This document shows positions 1 through 13,230 of a stretch of DNA of 64,000 nt, piece by piece. Position numbers and translations under genes: made by a program. The first letter of the stretch is position 1. Every line of letters starts with the position of its first letter. Source of the DNA: Nemertoderma westbladi (Eukaryota; Xenacoelomorpha; Nemertodermatida; Nemertodermatidae); contig JAUCBJ010000720.1 of the NCBI GenBank assembly GCA_032718475.1, positions 43,831 through 107,830 on the forward strand. The letters run 5' to 3'. The notes below the pieces were generated by a model. The model did not search any database. It saw nothing but the letters and a program-made list of their open reading frames with translations, and had not been told where the DNA came from.

Positions 1-3000
1 CACACAGAAACTTGTTGCTGGACCCCCTCACACACAGAAACTTGTTCCTGGACTCCTCACACACATAAACTTGTTGCTGGACTCCTCACACACATAAACT
101 TGTTGCTGGACTCCTCACACACATAAACTTGTTGCTGGACTCCTCACACACAGAAACTTGTTCCTGGACTCCTCACACACAGAAACTTGTTGCTGGACCC
201 CCTCACACACAGAAACTTGTTCCTGGACTCCTCACACACATAAACTTGTTGCTGGACTCCTCACACACATAAACTTGTTGCTGGACTCCTCACACACATA
301 AACTTGTTGCTGGACTCCTCACACACAGAAACTTGTTGCTGGACTCCTCACACACAGAAACTTGTTCCTGGACTCCTCACACACATAAACTTGTTGCTGG
401 ACTCCTCACACACAGAAACTTGTTCCTGGACTCCTCACACACATAAACTTGTTGCTGGACTCCTCACACACAGAAACTTGTTGCTGGACCCCCTCACACA
501 CAGAAACTTGTTCCTGGACTCCTCACACACATAAACTTGTTGCTGGACTCCTCACACACATAAACTTGTTGCTGGACCCCCTCACACACAGAAACTTGTT
601 CCTGGACTCCTCACACACATAAACTTGTTGCTGGACTCCTCACACACATAAACTTGTTGCTGGACCCCCTCACACACAGAAACTTGTTGCTGGACTCCTC
701 ACACACATAAACTTGTTGCTGGACTCCTCACACACAGAAACTTGTTGCTGGACTCCTCACACACATAAACTTGTTGCTGGACCCCCTCACACACAGAAAC
801 TTGTTGCTGGACTCCTCACACACATAAACTTGTTACTGGACTCCTCACACACATAAACTTGTTGCTGGACTCCTCACACACATAAACTTGTTGCTGGACT
901 CCTCACACACAGAAACTTGTTGCTGGACCCCCTCACACACAGAAACTTGTTCCTGGACTCCTCACACACATAAACTTGTTGCTGGACCCCCTCACACACA
1001 GAAACTTGTTGCTGGACTCCTCACACACAGAAACTTGTTCCTGGACTCCTCACACACATAAACTTGTTGCTGGACTCCTCACACACATAAACTTGTTGCT
1101 GGACTCCTCACACACAGAAACTTGTTGCTGGACCCCCTCACACACAGAAACTTGTTCCTGGACTCCTCACACACATAAACTTGTTGCTGGACCCCTCACA
1201 CACATAAACTTGTTGCTGGACCCCCTCACACACAGAAACTTGTTGCTGGACTCCTCACACACAGAAACTTGTTCCTGGACTCCTCACACACATAAACTTG
1301 TTGCTGGACCCCCTCACACACAGAAACTTGTTGCTGGACTCCTCACACACATAAACTTGTTGCTGGACTCCTCACACACAGAAACTTGTTGCTGGACCCC
1401 CTCACACACAGAAACTTGTTCCTGGACTCCTCACACACATAAACTTGTTGCTGGACTCCTCACACACATAAACTTGTTGCTGGACTCCTCACACACAGAA
1501 ACTTGTTCCTGGACTCCTCACACACATAAACTTGTTGCTGGACTCCTCACACACATAAACTTGTTGCTGGACCCCCTCACACACAGAAACTTGTTGCTGG
1601 ACTCCTCACACACAGAAACTTGTTCCTGGACTCCTCACACACATAAACTTGTTGCTGGACTCCTCACACACAGAAACTTGTTGCTGGACCCCCTCACACA
1701 CAGAAACTTGTTCCTGGACTCCTCACACACATAAACTTGTTGCTGGACTCCTCACACACAGAAACTTGTTGCTGGACTCCTCACACACAGAAACTTGTTC
1801 CTGGACTCCTCACACACATAAACTTGTTGCTGGACTCCTCACACACAGAAACTTGTTGCTGGACCCCCTCACACACAGAAACTTGTTCCTGGACTCCTCA
1901 CACACATAAACTTGTTGCTGGACTCCTCACACACAGAAACTTGTTGCTGGACCCCCTCACACACAGAAACTTGTTCCTGGACTCCTCACACACATAAACT
2001 TGTTGCTGGACTCCTCACACACATAAACTTGTTGCTGGACTCCTCACACACAGAAACTTGTTGCTGGACCCCCTCACACACAGAAACTTGTTCCTGGACT
2101 CCTCACACACATAAACTTGTTGCTGGACTCCTCACACACATAAACTTGTTGCTGGACCCCCTCACACACAGAAACTTGTTGCTGGACTCCTCACACACAT
2201 AAACTTGTTGCTGGACTCCTCACACACAGAAACTTGTTGCTGGACCCCCTCACACACAGAAACTTGTTCCTGGACTCCTCACACACATAAACTTGTTGCT
2301 GGACTCCTCACACACAGAAACTTGTTGCTGGACTCCTCACACACATAAACTTGTTGCTGGACTCCTCACACACATAAACTTGTTGCTGGACTCCTCACAC
2401 ACAGAAACTTGTTGCTGGACTCCTCACACACATAAACTTGTTGCTGGACTCCTCACACACATAAACTTGTTGCTGGACCCCCTCACACACAGAAACTTGT
2501 TGCTGGACTCCTCACACACATAAACTTGTTGCTGGACCCCCTCACACACAGAAACTTGTTGCTGGACTCCTCACACACATAAACTTGTTGCTGGACTCCT
2601 CACACACATAAACTTGTTGCTGGACTCCTCACACACATAAACTTGTTGCTGGACCCCCTCACACACAGAAACTTGTTGCTGGACTCCTCACACACATAAA
2701 CTTGTTGCTGGACTCCTCACACACAGAAACTTGTTGCTGGACCCCCTCACACACAGAAACTTGTTGCTGGACTCCTCACACACATAAACTTGTTGCTGGA
2801 CTCCTCACACACAGAAACTTGTTGCTGGACTCCTCACACACATAAACTTGTTGCTGGACTCCTCACACACATAAACTTGTTGCTGGACTCCTCACACACA
2901 GAAACTTGTTGCTGGACCCCCTCACACACATAAACTTGTTGCTGGACTCCCTCACACACAGAAACTTGTTGCTGGACTCCTCACACACAGAAACTTGTTC

Positions 3001-6000
3001 CTGGACTCCTCACACACATAAACTTGTTGCTGGACCCCCTCACACACAGAAACTTGTTGCTGGACTCCTCACACACATAAACTTGTTGCTGGACTCCTCA
3101 CACACAGAAACTTGTTGCTGGACCCCCTCACACACAGAAACTTGTTCCTGGACTCCTCACACACAGAAACTTGTTGCTGGACTCCTCACACACAGAAACT
3201 TGTTGCTGGACCCCCTCACACACAGAAACTTGTTGCTGGACTCCTCACACACATAAACTTGTTGCTGGACTCCTCACACACATAAACTTGTTGCTGGACT
3301 CCTCACACACAGAAACTTGTTGCTGGACCCCCTCACACACATAAACTTGTTGCTGGACTCCTCACACACAGAAACTTGTTGCTGGACTCCTCACACACAG
3401 AAACTTGTTCCTGGACTCCTCACACACATAAACTTGTTGCTGGACTCCTCACACACAGAAACTTGTTGCTGGACCCCCTCACACACAGAAACTTGTTGCT
3501 GGACTCCTCACACACAGAAACTTGTTGCTGGACTCCTCACACACAGAAACTTGTTGCTGGACCCCCTCACACACAGAAACTTGTTGCTGGACTCCTCACA
3601 CACATAAACTTGTTGCTGGACTCCTCACACACAGAAACTTGTTGCTGGACCCCCTCACACACAGAAACTTGTTGCTGGACTCCTCACACACAGAAACTTG
3701 TTGCTGGACTCCTCACACACATAAACTTGTTGCTGGACCCCCTCACACACAGAAACTTGTTGCTGGACTCCTCACACACAGAAACTTGTTGCTGGACTCC
3801 TCACACACAGAAACTTGTTGCTGGACCCCCTCACACACAGAAACTTGTTGCTGGACTCCTCACACACATAAACTTGTTGCTGGACTCCTCACACACAGAA
3901 ACTTGTTGCTGGACCCCCTCACACACAGAAACTTGTTGCTGGACTCCTCACACACAGAAACTTGTTGCTGGACTCCTCACACACATAAACTTGTTGCTGG
4001 ACCCCCTCACACACAGAAACTTGTTGCTGGACCCCCTCACACACATAAACTTGTTGCTGGACTCCTCACACACATAAACTTGTTGCTGGACTCCTCACAC
4101 ACAGAAACTTGTTGCTGGACTCCTCACACACAGAAACTTGTTGCTGGACTCCTCACACACATAAACTTGTTGCTGGACTCCTCACACACAGAAACTTGTT
4201 GCTGGACCCCCTCACACACAGAAACTTGTTGCTGGACTCCTCACACACAGAAACTTGTTGCTGGACTCCTCACACACATAAACTTGTTGCTGGACCCCCT
4301 CACACACATAAACTTGTTGCTGGACTCCTCACACACATAAACTTGTTGCTGGACTCCTCACACACATAAACTTGTTGCTGGACTCCCTCACACACAGAAA
4401 CTTGTTGCTGGACTCCTCACACACATAAACTTGTTGCTGGACTCCTCACACCCAGAAACTTGTTGCTGGACTCCTCACACACATAAACTTGTTGCTGGAC
4501 CCCCTCACACACATAAACTTGTTGCTGGACTCCTCACACACAGAAACTTGTTGCTGGACCCCCTCACACACAGAAACTTGTTGCTGCAACTTGTTTCTGC
4601 AACTTGTTTCAGCAACTTGTTTCTGAAACTTGTTGCTGGACCCCCTCACACACAGAAACTTGTTGCTGGACCCCCTCACACACAGAAACTTGTTGCTGGA
4701 CCCATCACACATAAACTTGTTGCTGGACCCCCTCACACACAGAAACTTGTTGCTGGACCCCCTCACACACAGAAACTTGTTGCTGGACCCATCACACATA
4801 AACTTGTTGCTGGACCCCCTCACACACAGAAACTTGTTGCTGGACTCCTCACACACAGAAACTTGTTGCTGGACTCCTCACACACAGAAACTTGTTGCTG
4901 GACCCCCTCACACACAGAAACTTGTTGCTGGACTCCTCACACACATAAACTTGTTGCTGGACTCCTCACACACAGAAACTTGTTGCTGGACCCCCTCACA
5001 CACAGAAACTTGTTGCTGGACTCCTCACACACAGAAACTTGTTGCTGGACTCCTCACACACATAAACTTGTTGCTGGACCCCCTCACACACAGAAACTTG
5101 TTGCTGGACCCCCTCACACACATAAACTTGTTGCTGGACTCCTCACACACATAAACTTGTTGCTGGACTCCTCACACACAGAAACTTGTTGCTGGACTCC
5201 TCACACACAGAAACTTGTTGCTGGACTCCTCACACACATAAACTTGTTGCTGGACTCCTCACACACAGAAACTTGTTGCTGGACCCCCTCACACACAGAA
5301 ACTTGTTGCTGGACTCCTCACACACAGAAACTTGTTGCTGGACTCCTCACACACATAAACTTGTTGCTGGACCCCCTCACACACATAAACTTGTTGCTGG
5401 ACTCCTCACACACATAAACTTGTTGCTGGACTCCTCACACACATAAACTTGTTGCTGGACTCCCTCACACACAGAAACTTGTTGCTGGACTCCTCACACA
5501 CATAAACTTGTTGCTGGACTCCTCACACCCAGAAACTTGTTGCTGGACTCCTCACACACATAAACTTGTTGCTGGACCCCCTCACACACATAAACTTGTT
5601 GCTGGACTCCTCACACACAGAAACTTGTTGCTGGACCCCCTCACACACAGAAACTTGTTGCTGCAACTTGTTTCTGCAACTTGTTTCAGCAACTTGTTTC
5701 TGAAACTTGTTGCTGGACCCCCTCACACACAGAAACTTGTTGCTGGACCCCCTCACACACAGAAACTTGTTGCTGGACCCATCACACATAAACTTGTTGC
5801 TGGACCCCCTCACACACAGAAACTTGTTGCTGGACCCCCTCACACACAGAAACTTGTTGCTGGACCCATCACACATAAACTTGTTGCTGGACCCCCTCAC
5901 ACACAGAAACTTGTTGCTGGACCCCCTCACACACAGAAACTTGTTGCTGGACCCATCACACATAAACTTGTTGCTGGACTCCTCATACACAGAAACTTGT

Positions 6001-6090
6001 TGCTGGACTCCTCACACACATAAACTTGTTGCTGGTCTCCTCACACACATAAACTTGTTGCTGGACTCCTCACACACAGAAACTGTTGTT
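1..6090. repeat. 29/30-bp minisatellite array, about 200 units
   Basis: Head-to-tail copies of a 29- or 30-bp unit built around CACACACAGAAACTTGTTGC and TGGACTCCTC. The array is already under way at base 1, so it extends beyond the window. Variants are ACATAAAC versus ACAGAAAC, CTCCTC (29 bp) versus CCCCCTC (30 bp), and TTGCTGG versus TTCCTGG. The TTCCTGG variant is seen only up to about 3420. A shortened variant with CCCATCACACAT is seen only after about 4690. Open frames on both strands (for example HTETCCWTP and LLLDSSHT peptides) come from the absence of stops in the unit and are not supported as genes. There are no unique spacers, so it is not a CRISPR array. Confidence 0.97.
3744..5900. 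repeat. 1077-bp higher-order tandem duplication inside the minisatellite
   Basis: Distinctive landmarks recur exactly 1077 bp apart. One is the irregular stretch with TGCAACTTGTTTC at about 4585 and 5662. Another is the rare CACACCCAG unit at about 4447 and 5524. The order of variant units between them is also the same. Approximate copies are 3744-4820 and 4821-5897; the outer edges are uncertain because the units resemble each other. This implies a recent block duplication by unequal exchange. Confidence 0.85.
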
Positions 6091-7200
6091 GCGTAATGTT
6101 TCTGAGTTTCCAGCAACTATTGCTGATACCTCACACGGAGCAAATTTTGTTTCAGAAACAAGCTGCAGAAACAAAAGTTGCACCATGTTGAGGTTTAATT
6201 AGGACCATTAGTCCGTACCCCAAATCTATTTATAATATTTTGTATTTATAACACTAATTCTGTACTCTGAAATTTTAACTCAAAGCTGCTGAAAACTATA
6301 TAACATATATGTTATAGGAACGAACATATATGTTTGATGAATATTGAGTGAAAAATAATAAAGTAGTAGGGAATTTAGTGATGAAATATGTCAAAAAATT
6401 TAAATAACAAAAAAGTCAAAAAAAAAAAATCAAACTATTTCTATTAAATCCCATAATTAATTAAATCAATCTAGGATGTGATTTTGTTTAAATTTCAAAA
6501 GTCGAATCTCGAATATTTTCTTTCGATTCAATTTCGTTATTTTTAGTAATTTCTGGAAAAATAGCTTTCAATTCGATTTCGACCCAGTGAAATTCGTTCG
6601 ATTCGATTCGATTTCGATTCGATCCCAGTCCCTGCTTACAGTATACTACAGTACAGTAGACTCTGCAATTATATAAATAGAACATGATATAAAACCGATA
6701 AAACATTATCGATAAAGTTACTGGAGGAATACGATATGTATGGAATTCAGTTCTCTTTTGATGGAAAAATTATTCTACAGTAGTTTATATGGATAATAAA
6801 TATATGATTTGGGAAACTGCCAGCGGGAAGATGATTTTTGGATAAACTGGTCGAGAATTAGGTTTTTTATGACGCAAAATTCTCAGCTGATGGAAAAAAG
6901 ATTATGTAAATGCAACGTCACTCACTACTGGTGGAATTTCTTTTTGTGATGAAACAGATTCGGAAGCAAATCATGAAGATGTAATTAATAAAACGTCCCG
7001 GAAACATCACTGAAGATGAAGTTGGAAGAGAAACAGATTATATTGGAATTAATTGGATGGAAGTTAATAAAGCTGATTCTAATAACTTCCATCCTAATAA
7101 TTCGAATGTAATAATGTTTCTCTTCCAATGATAAAAAAATCAGATTAATTAATGTCGAAGAACTTGGAATAACTAGACTTAAAAACTTTGGAGTCCTCTC
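6091..7200. other. AT-rich spacer without a recognised gene
   Basis: Immediately after the array is a degenerate stretch of TTTCAG/CTGCAGAAAC sequence (about 6095-6190) resembling decayed array material. The rest is AT-rich, with poly-A and no convincing coding signal. The open frame on the minus strand at 6488-6706 is low-complexity ATTCGATTC-type sequence. Confidence 0.6.
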
Positions 7201-7204
7201 CCAT

Positions 7205-7580
7205 ACGAATTGTTAGACTCACACCCGTTCCAGGACTCACACCCCTTCCAGGACTCACACCCGTTCCAGGACTCACACCCGTTCCAGGACTCACACCCGT
7301 TCCTGGGCTCACACCCGTTCCAGGACTCACACCCGTTCTAGGACTCACACCCGTTCCGGCACTCACACCCGTTCCAGGACTCACACCTGTTCCAGGAGTC
7401 ACACCCATTCCAGGACTCACACCCGTTCCTAGACTCACACCCGTTCCAGGACTCACACCCGTTCCAGGAGTCACACCCCTTCCAGGACTCACACCCATTC
7501 CAGGACTCAACCCCTTCCAGGACTCACACCCATTCCAGGACTCAACACCTTCCAGGAGTAACACCCATTCCAGGACTCAA
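7205..7580. repeat. 18-bp minisatellite (about 20 units)
   Basis: Tandem copies of an 18-bp unit with the core ACTCACACCCGTTCCAGG, degenerating at the right end. Because 18 is divisible by three, it is open on both strands (LTPVPG on plus, GVSPGT on minus). Neither frame has a recognisable non-repeat domain, so no gene is called. Confidence 0.93.
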
Positions 7581-8507
7581 CCAACTCCTTCCAGGATATA
7601 TGTTTCATTTTCACCAGCGGGCGAACATCCAACATCTAATAATATCCTACTCCGTTATTTAACTGCGAGTAAAACTTGAATTTTATGAATTTGTATTTAT
7701 TACAAACCAACCAAGCGTAACTGTGTAACCTATAATTATTCGATCCTCTGTAACCCAATCGAGACATTCTGGACAAACTGGACTGGACGAAGTCCATTAC
7801 AGTTCGTACATAATGTATCAATTGGTATATACAGAGGATTAATTAATTATTGGTTACAGATAATATATTGGTTGAAGTATATTCAGTTATTGCTCCAGCC
7901 AGATGGTGGATAGGCCTACTACAACACTCCTCCAGTAATCGGCATTGTTTTAAACTCATTCTACAGAGCCAATTAGGTAGGCATTTATCATTGCCTTGCG
8001 ATACGGAAACCTACACATATAAAGCCCGAAGTTTTAACGTGCCAGGGGGATTCAACCTCTCCTGTATGATCATCAACCTCTTCACACCCCCTTCCGTGGC
8101 TATTCCGAGTCCTATTACATCAGCTTTATCTCGTCTGGTTGTTTTGATACCTCCAACACCTTCAACTTTAATGTGATTCACGACATATGTATATTGAATA
8201 TCAGCGTCCTGATTGTTCTGCAGTACTGAACTGCAGTTACGAGTCTCCTACTCATCGGTGAAGTAGATAAGGCCTACCCGAATGTAAGGCCAGATACCGA
8301 ATTGTTTCAGACATAATACTGTTTGTGTGTGCTGTATAAACTCGTTTTTATTACTACCAAAGGAAAGTATAAATTGTATTGTGTACAGAAATGAACTGAA
8401 TTAAATAAATTTTTGTGACCACAAGGTTGAGTCTAAAAAGCTTAATACACTGGCTTGACTATTTAAAGTAGATTGATATTTTCATAATTATATTGAAAAT
8501 CATAAAG

Positions 8508-8606
8508 CAGACCCAGCAACATAGCGCCCCCAGATCTCGCGGTCAGCCACACACAGTGCCAGCAGACCCAGTAACATAGCGCCCCCAGATCACGTGGACA
8601 GCCATA
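8508..8606. repeat. Short tandem duplication (about 63 bp, two copies)
   Basis: The phrase CATAGCGCCCCCAGATC occurs twice about 60 bp apart, each copy preceded by CAGACCCAG. The surrounding 7600-8740 interval holds no gene I can support; an open frame at 7850-8176 has no recognisable domain. Confidence 0.7.
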
Positions 8607-8739
8607 AATTTCATGTGGAGTTGAGACCATGCCAGCTAGCAATAATCCCGTAGACTTATGCACAACACACCATTATGACATGGCTCAGCCCAGCAGCCAC
8701 TATGATACTCCTCAATGATGAATAATTCCTGTGTAACTC

Positions 8740-9620
8740 AGCACTTTTCGGTTTGAACACGAAATTTTTAATTCATTTATACGATGCCATAAATCCACAA
8801 TTTTAGGTTTTCTAGGGCGCTGATCCTAATGGAATACATTTCTAATTTGCCAGATCATTGCTACTCGTATTTTTCGGCGAAATTTGGTAAAATTTGGTGC
8901 TAGCACCAAAATTCGTACCCATCACCAAAAATTACAAGTTCGCGATGTCCAGTGCTGTTTTTATTGATTTCATCGGATTCAGGACCCACATAAACACAAG
9001 AAACAAGATGATACTATCTACTGATCAATTTGCTTATTTAAAAAATTTAGTGCTGGCACAACAATTATTTTCACCCACCTGCGAAAAATAGAAATTTGAA
9101 AACTCTTATGAAATATTTACTGTTTCCATTGAATTCAGAACCCTCACAAACCCGTATAACACAAGAAACAAGGTGACATAATCAATTGATATATTTTATG
9201 TTTTTCAAAATTTGGTGCTAGCACCACATTTTTCGCCCACTTCCGAAAAATACAAGTTTGAGATGTCTGGTTCGATAATTATATATTCCATTGAATTCAG
9301 AACAGCCATAAACCTCTAAAACGCAAGAAATAAATTGTCACACGAAATTTTAAACTATTGAATGGATTTTCAAATTTTCGTGGTAACACCAAAATTTGCA
9401 CATGGCACAGAAAAATACAAGTTTAATACGCTTGGTGCAACTCGTTTATATTCCATCGAAATCGTTACATTGCGTTACATTGCGTAAAAACAAGTTCAAA
9501 CAATCAATTTACAAAATTGACATATTTCAAAATTTGGTGCTGGCACCAAAATTTGGCACCCGGCGAAAACACCATGTTTGAAATTTCTAAACTAATTTAT
9601 ATGAATTCCATCTAATTGCA
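8740..9620 (+). repeat. Left inverted arm of the foldback-like element
   Basis: The unique terminal ~150 bp is followed by about five subrepeats of 155-165 bp. Each subrepeat has a GGTGCTAGCACC palindrome, a CGAAAAATA box and a CATTGAATTCAGAAC-like box. It pairs with the right arm at 11880-12498. Confidence 0.75.
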
Positions 9621-10008
9621 AACACCAAAAAACGGGAGGAAATAAAAAATAGTGATGTTACACATCATGTTTCATGCAATGTAATTTTCAAAATACGTCT
9701 CAAAAATGTGCCAAAAGTAAGGTTAAAAATGGTGCTATATCTCGAAAACTACCAAATATTTTTGAAAACGGTTTTCACTACTAGGAAGACAATAGATTTT
9801 TAGGAAAAGTCATAAAATTTCAGATTCCCAACTGCGTTTGTTTCAGAATTATAACAAAAAACCACGGGGGACGGGGAAATATAGAACCCCCCTGGTTTAA
9901 TAGGGTTAATAACCAAAATAATTTTCTTCTTTCTAAAGTCTTTCCTCTGCATTGTAAAAAAATAATTTTGTTTCACAATGAATTCCCCCTTTCCTCCCCG
10001 GGAAAGCA

Positions 10009-11860
10009 ATGATAGATAGTATAATATTAGGGGATAGTGATATATATACTGTACAACAGCGATCTCAGTCTAGAGTCACATGCCGGTGTTTTTTTGGAGA
10101 GAGAGCGGCAAACAATTCTTTGAGTCCCTTTCCTGATGACCTTTCTGGCCCAAACCCTGGGCCGCCAGGGAGGCCAGATTGTGAGGGGGAGAGGGATTCT
10201 GGAGTTGGAGGCTACTCTCATGTTCCACCCCGACCAACAAAGCTATTGGTGAATCTGAGGCCAGTCACTAGACTAGCCTCAGTAAACACCCTAACACTCG
10301 GGTCCCCAATGCGACAAGGTGAGCTGACTGCCTTGGCAGATAAGCTTTCTCTTAGTGCAGTGGGTGTTCAAGAGCACCGAATGCAGACTGGACAGACTGA
10401 TGAGGTTCTGATTAAGGACATGGGGGGCAGTTGGCGACTCGCCCTCGCTTCAGCAGATGATAGTGGCAATGGTGGAATTGGTCTATTGATGAATCCAACT
10501 GCACATGCAGCATTGGACAAAATAGACCAAATCTCTAACTGCATCATCCGTTGCCACTTCTCATGTTCTGGAAGACTGGCTAAGAAGTTTCCTAAGGTGG
10601 TTCTGATTGTGTGCTACTCTCCAACTAGTGTTGCCCCTGTAGTGGAGGTGGAAAATTTCTACCAGAATCTACAAGCAGCTACTGATGGAGTGGATCAGCA
10701 TGCATTCTTAACATTCCTGGGAGACTTTAATGCAAGTCTGCATCAATCACCTACATCGCCCTGGGTCTATAGCAATAGTGTTAACCGAAATTCCGTCCAT
10801 CTTCAGGATTTTATCTCTGGAAATGGATTGTTTTCGGCTGGAACCCAGTTCAAGAAGCGAACTGGAAAGCTATGGACTCATAGTGGACCCAGTGGTCACA
10901 AGTCCCAGATACTATACAAAGACTGTAATTTAATTTACAGGAGCTAATAAACCAACATGTTGATGCCATCAATGATGCTGACGACAGCAGGCAATCATCC
11001 CAGGCATGGAGATCGATCAACTTGCTTGCTGGTCGAAAAGGCCAACCAACCACCAAGGTTAAGGCTGAATCACCAGCCGATCGCCTCAATGGTTGGAAGG
11101 CCCACTTTGAAAAGCTCATCAATAATGACAGGGTATTGCCTGATAACTTTATAGAAGTAAAAGTGTATGAGTCTGTACTTCCAGATATTCCCATTGGTGA
11201 TATCTCCTTTGCAGAAGTGAAGGCTGCTGCAAAGAGCATTAAGACCAATCGTGCCAGTGGAGTATATGGTGTTCCTCCTGAGGTCTTTAAAATACCTGAG
11301 TGTTTAAAGCTCATCTATCCCATCATAGTAGAAATGTACCGAACAGCAAGAGTCCCACAAGAAATGAAAACAAATAAGTTGGTGCCTGTTCCTAAGAAGG
11401 GCAACCTAACACTCTATGGTTCTTTTCGGGGAATCTCATTGATCTCGATTGCTGCAAAGCTATACAATAGAATTCTATTAAATCGCATCAGGGATCCCAT
11501 TGAGAGACTGCTCCGTGGAAACCAGAATGGGTTCTGTAAAGGTCGTGGGACCATGGAGCCCATTTTGGCACTTAGAAGGATAATTTAAGAGTTATCAAAA
11601 AAGAAAGACAGGCATCTGGCTTTCCAGGATTTGGAAGCCACCGAGAATTAATCGGAAACTTAAGGTCCGATTATGGTGGTGGACAGCCCATGACTTTCTT
11701 AAGACGCATCTTAAAGGACACTGGCCTTGAAGATGCGGATGATCTAGCAAAGTGTTGTTAAGTTGTGGTGGTAGCAAAGTTGTGGCGCTGCAATTTTGTC
11801 GATAAACCGGCACAGCATTCTTAAAAATGCAGCTGCAATGCAGCATGCCGATCCTATTTT
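10009..11860 (+). pseudogene. LINE family A, copy 1: endonuclease and partial reverse transcriptase, internally deleted
   Basis: Non-LTR retrotransposon remains. 10009-10947 encodes an apurinic-type endonuclease domain, with LSAVGVQEHRMQ, GNGGIGLLM and FLGDFNASLH motifs. After a break in frame near 10930, 10930-11588 encodes the N-terminal part of a reverse transcriptase (VPVPKKGNL, SFRGISLISIAAKLYN, NQNGFCKGRG). Comparison with copy 2 (37270-38742) shows that the palm with the FADD motif is missing: sequence jumps at about 11615 to a more C-terminal piece, and near 11672 jumps again into the 3' tail. The tail (11690-11860) matches the other two family members and ends at CCGATCCTA. The EEP-to-RT junction also appears shortened. 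It cannot encode a working enzyme. It lies inside the foldback-like element. Confidence 0.88.
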
Positions 11861-11879
11861 GAAAATCAATTCAATATTT

Positions 11880-12498
11880 AAATTGATTGTTACAACTTAT
11901 TTCTCGCGTTTTAGAGGTTTATGGGAGTTCTGAATTCAATGAAATAAATAATCATCTAACTAGACATCTCAAACTTGTATTTTTCGGAAGTAGGTGCAAA
12001 ATTTGGTGCTAGCAGCACCATATTTTGAAAACCTCCAAATATATCAATTGATTGTATCACCTTGTTTCTTGCGTTATACGGGTTTGTAAGGGTACTGAAT
12101 TCAATGGAATATGTAAAAATTCCATAAGAGTTTTCAAACCTGTATTTTTCGCCGGAGGGTGAAAATTGTTGTGCCAGCACCTAATTTCGAAAATAAGCAA
12201 ATTGATAAATATATCGTATCATGTTGTTTCTTGTGTTATACGGGTTAATGGGGGTCGTCAATCCGATGGAATCAATAAAAACCCACTGGACATCTCAAAC
12301 TTGTACTGTTTGGTGATGGGTACGAGATTTGGTCCTAGCACCAAATTTTGCCACATTACGCCGAAAAATACGAGTAGAAATGATCTGGCAAATTAGAAAT
12401 GTATTCCATTAGGATCAGCGCCCCAGAAAACCTAAAAATGTGGATTTATGGCATCGTATAAGTGAATTAAAAATTTCGTGTTCAAACCGAAAAGTGCT
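11880..12498 (-). repeat. Right inverted arm of the foldback-like element
   Basis: Reverse-complement counterpart of 8740-9620, with three subrepeats (GGTGCTAGC-like boxes near 12003, 12170 and 12330) and the terminal block at 12375-12498. It is shorter than the left arm, so unequal numbers of subrepeats are present. Confidence 0.75.
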
Positions 12499-12629
12499 GG
12501 TTACTTGTTTTTTTTTCATTTTTTGTCTACGTAGACGACTAAAACAGCCATTTATAATAATCAGACCCCAGTACTTTTTTCGAAATTTTTTTCTCAGTCG
12601 GATTCAGAATAGTGAAATCTGCGTACAAA

Positions 12630-12651
12630 CGGGGGGGGGGGGGGGGGGGTA
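12630..12651. repeat. Poly-G tract
   Basis: About 20 consecutive G followed by AT-rich microsatellite-like sequence. The interval 12500-12940 otherwise holds only AT-rich DNA. Confidence 0.85.
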
Positions 12652-12939
12652 AATTAATAATAATATTAAAATAATATTAATAATACTAATAGGGTTAATA
12701 ATCAAAAAATATATAGTATATAATATTACACAGGCTTTCGATAGATTATTTTTATCTTCTTCAGGTGTTAAATAATAAATTATTTCTGGACCAATTTCCT
12801 AGACAATAAATTATGGATTTATTATGCAATTATTATTTCCTTTTATAAAATAACAATAAATTAAATTATATTAATATATCATATGTACGAAATGGTATGA
12901 AATGGTGCTTATATTCATTATGTAAGACTCTTGTTTATT

Positions 12940-13088
12940 TATGTAAACCACCATCACTCTGCTCCCTAGTACATAAATACTATCAGATCATATATCTGAA
13001 ACATTGCAAATATTCACCAGCACCAATACCAAACCTAATTACAATGTAACAAATTCGTATATTTCTTCTTCACAAACAAGTTTTCAAC
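12940..13088 (-). other. Predicted 3'-UTR exon of FReD gene 1
   Basis: Read on the minus strand, a splice acceptor (TTATTTTACAG) precedes GTTGAAAACTTGTTTGTG, and an AATAAA polyadenylation signal follows at about 12950. A GTAAGT donor lies just after the FReD stop codon (about 13218), so a 3'-UTR intron is plausible. The same acceptor and GTGAAGAAGAAATA segment recur downstream of FReD gene 2 at 39825, which supports it as a conserved piece of the gene. Confidence 0.5.
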
Positions 13089-13230
13089 CTGTAAAATAAA
13101 TAATTACTTAAATATAATACATATATATAATATAAATAATTAAAAATAATAAAGCGCACTCAAATATTATGAGGCCACTGCTACAACATTTATATTATTT
13201 ACTATATTTTTTGTAAAACTTACATTTGAA

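Larger units (their letters stand above)
8740..12498. mobile_element. Foldback-like element with long subrepeated inverted arms
   Basis: The left end AGCACTTTTCGGTTTGAACA (8740) is matched in reverse complement at the right end (to 12498). The inverted similarity continues inward through GATGCCATAAATCC and GATCCTAATGGAAT. Each arm is made of degenerate ~160-bp subrepeats carrying GGTGCTAGCACCAAA and CGAAAAATACAAG: about five units on the left (8897, 9050, 9214, 9381, 9537) and three or so on the right. This matches foldback-type DNA transposons. No transposase was found; the centre is occupied by a LINE. No convincing target-site duplication flanks the ends. Confidence 0.75.

Noticed and set aside
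1-6090. Possible CRISPR array (29-30-bp repeats)
   Set aside because: Units are directly contiguous with no spacers, there are no cas genes, and the DNA is clearly animal.
304-6096. Long open frames in the 29/30-bp minisatellite on both strands (up to ~328 codons)
   Set aside because: They consist only of the repeat unit read in different frames, mostly without a true ATG start, with no unique domain, promoter or splice signals.
7145-7679. Pro/Gly-rich protein from the 18-bp repeat
   Set aside because: Open on both strands because the unit length is a multiple of three; nothing recognisable outside the repeat.
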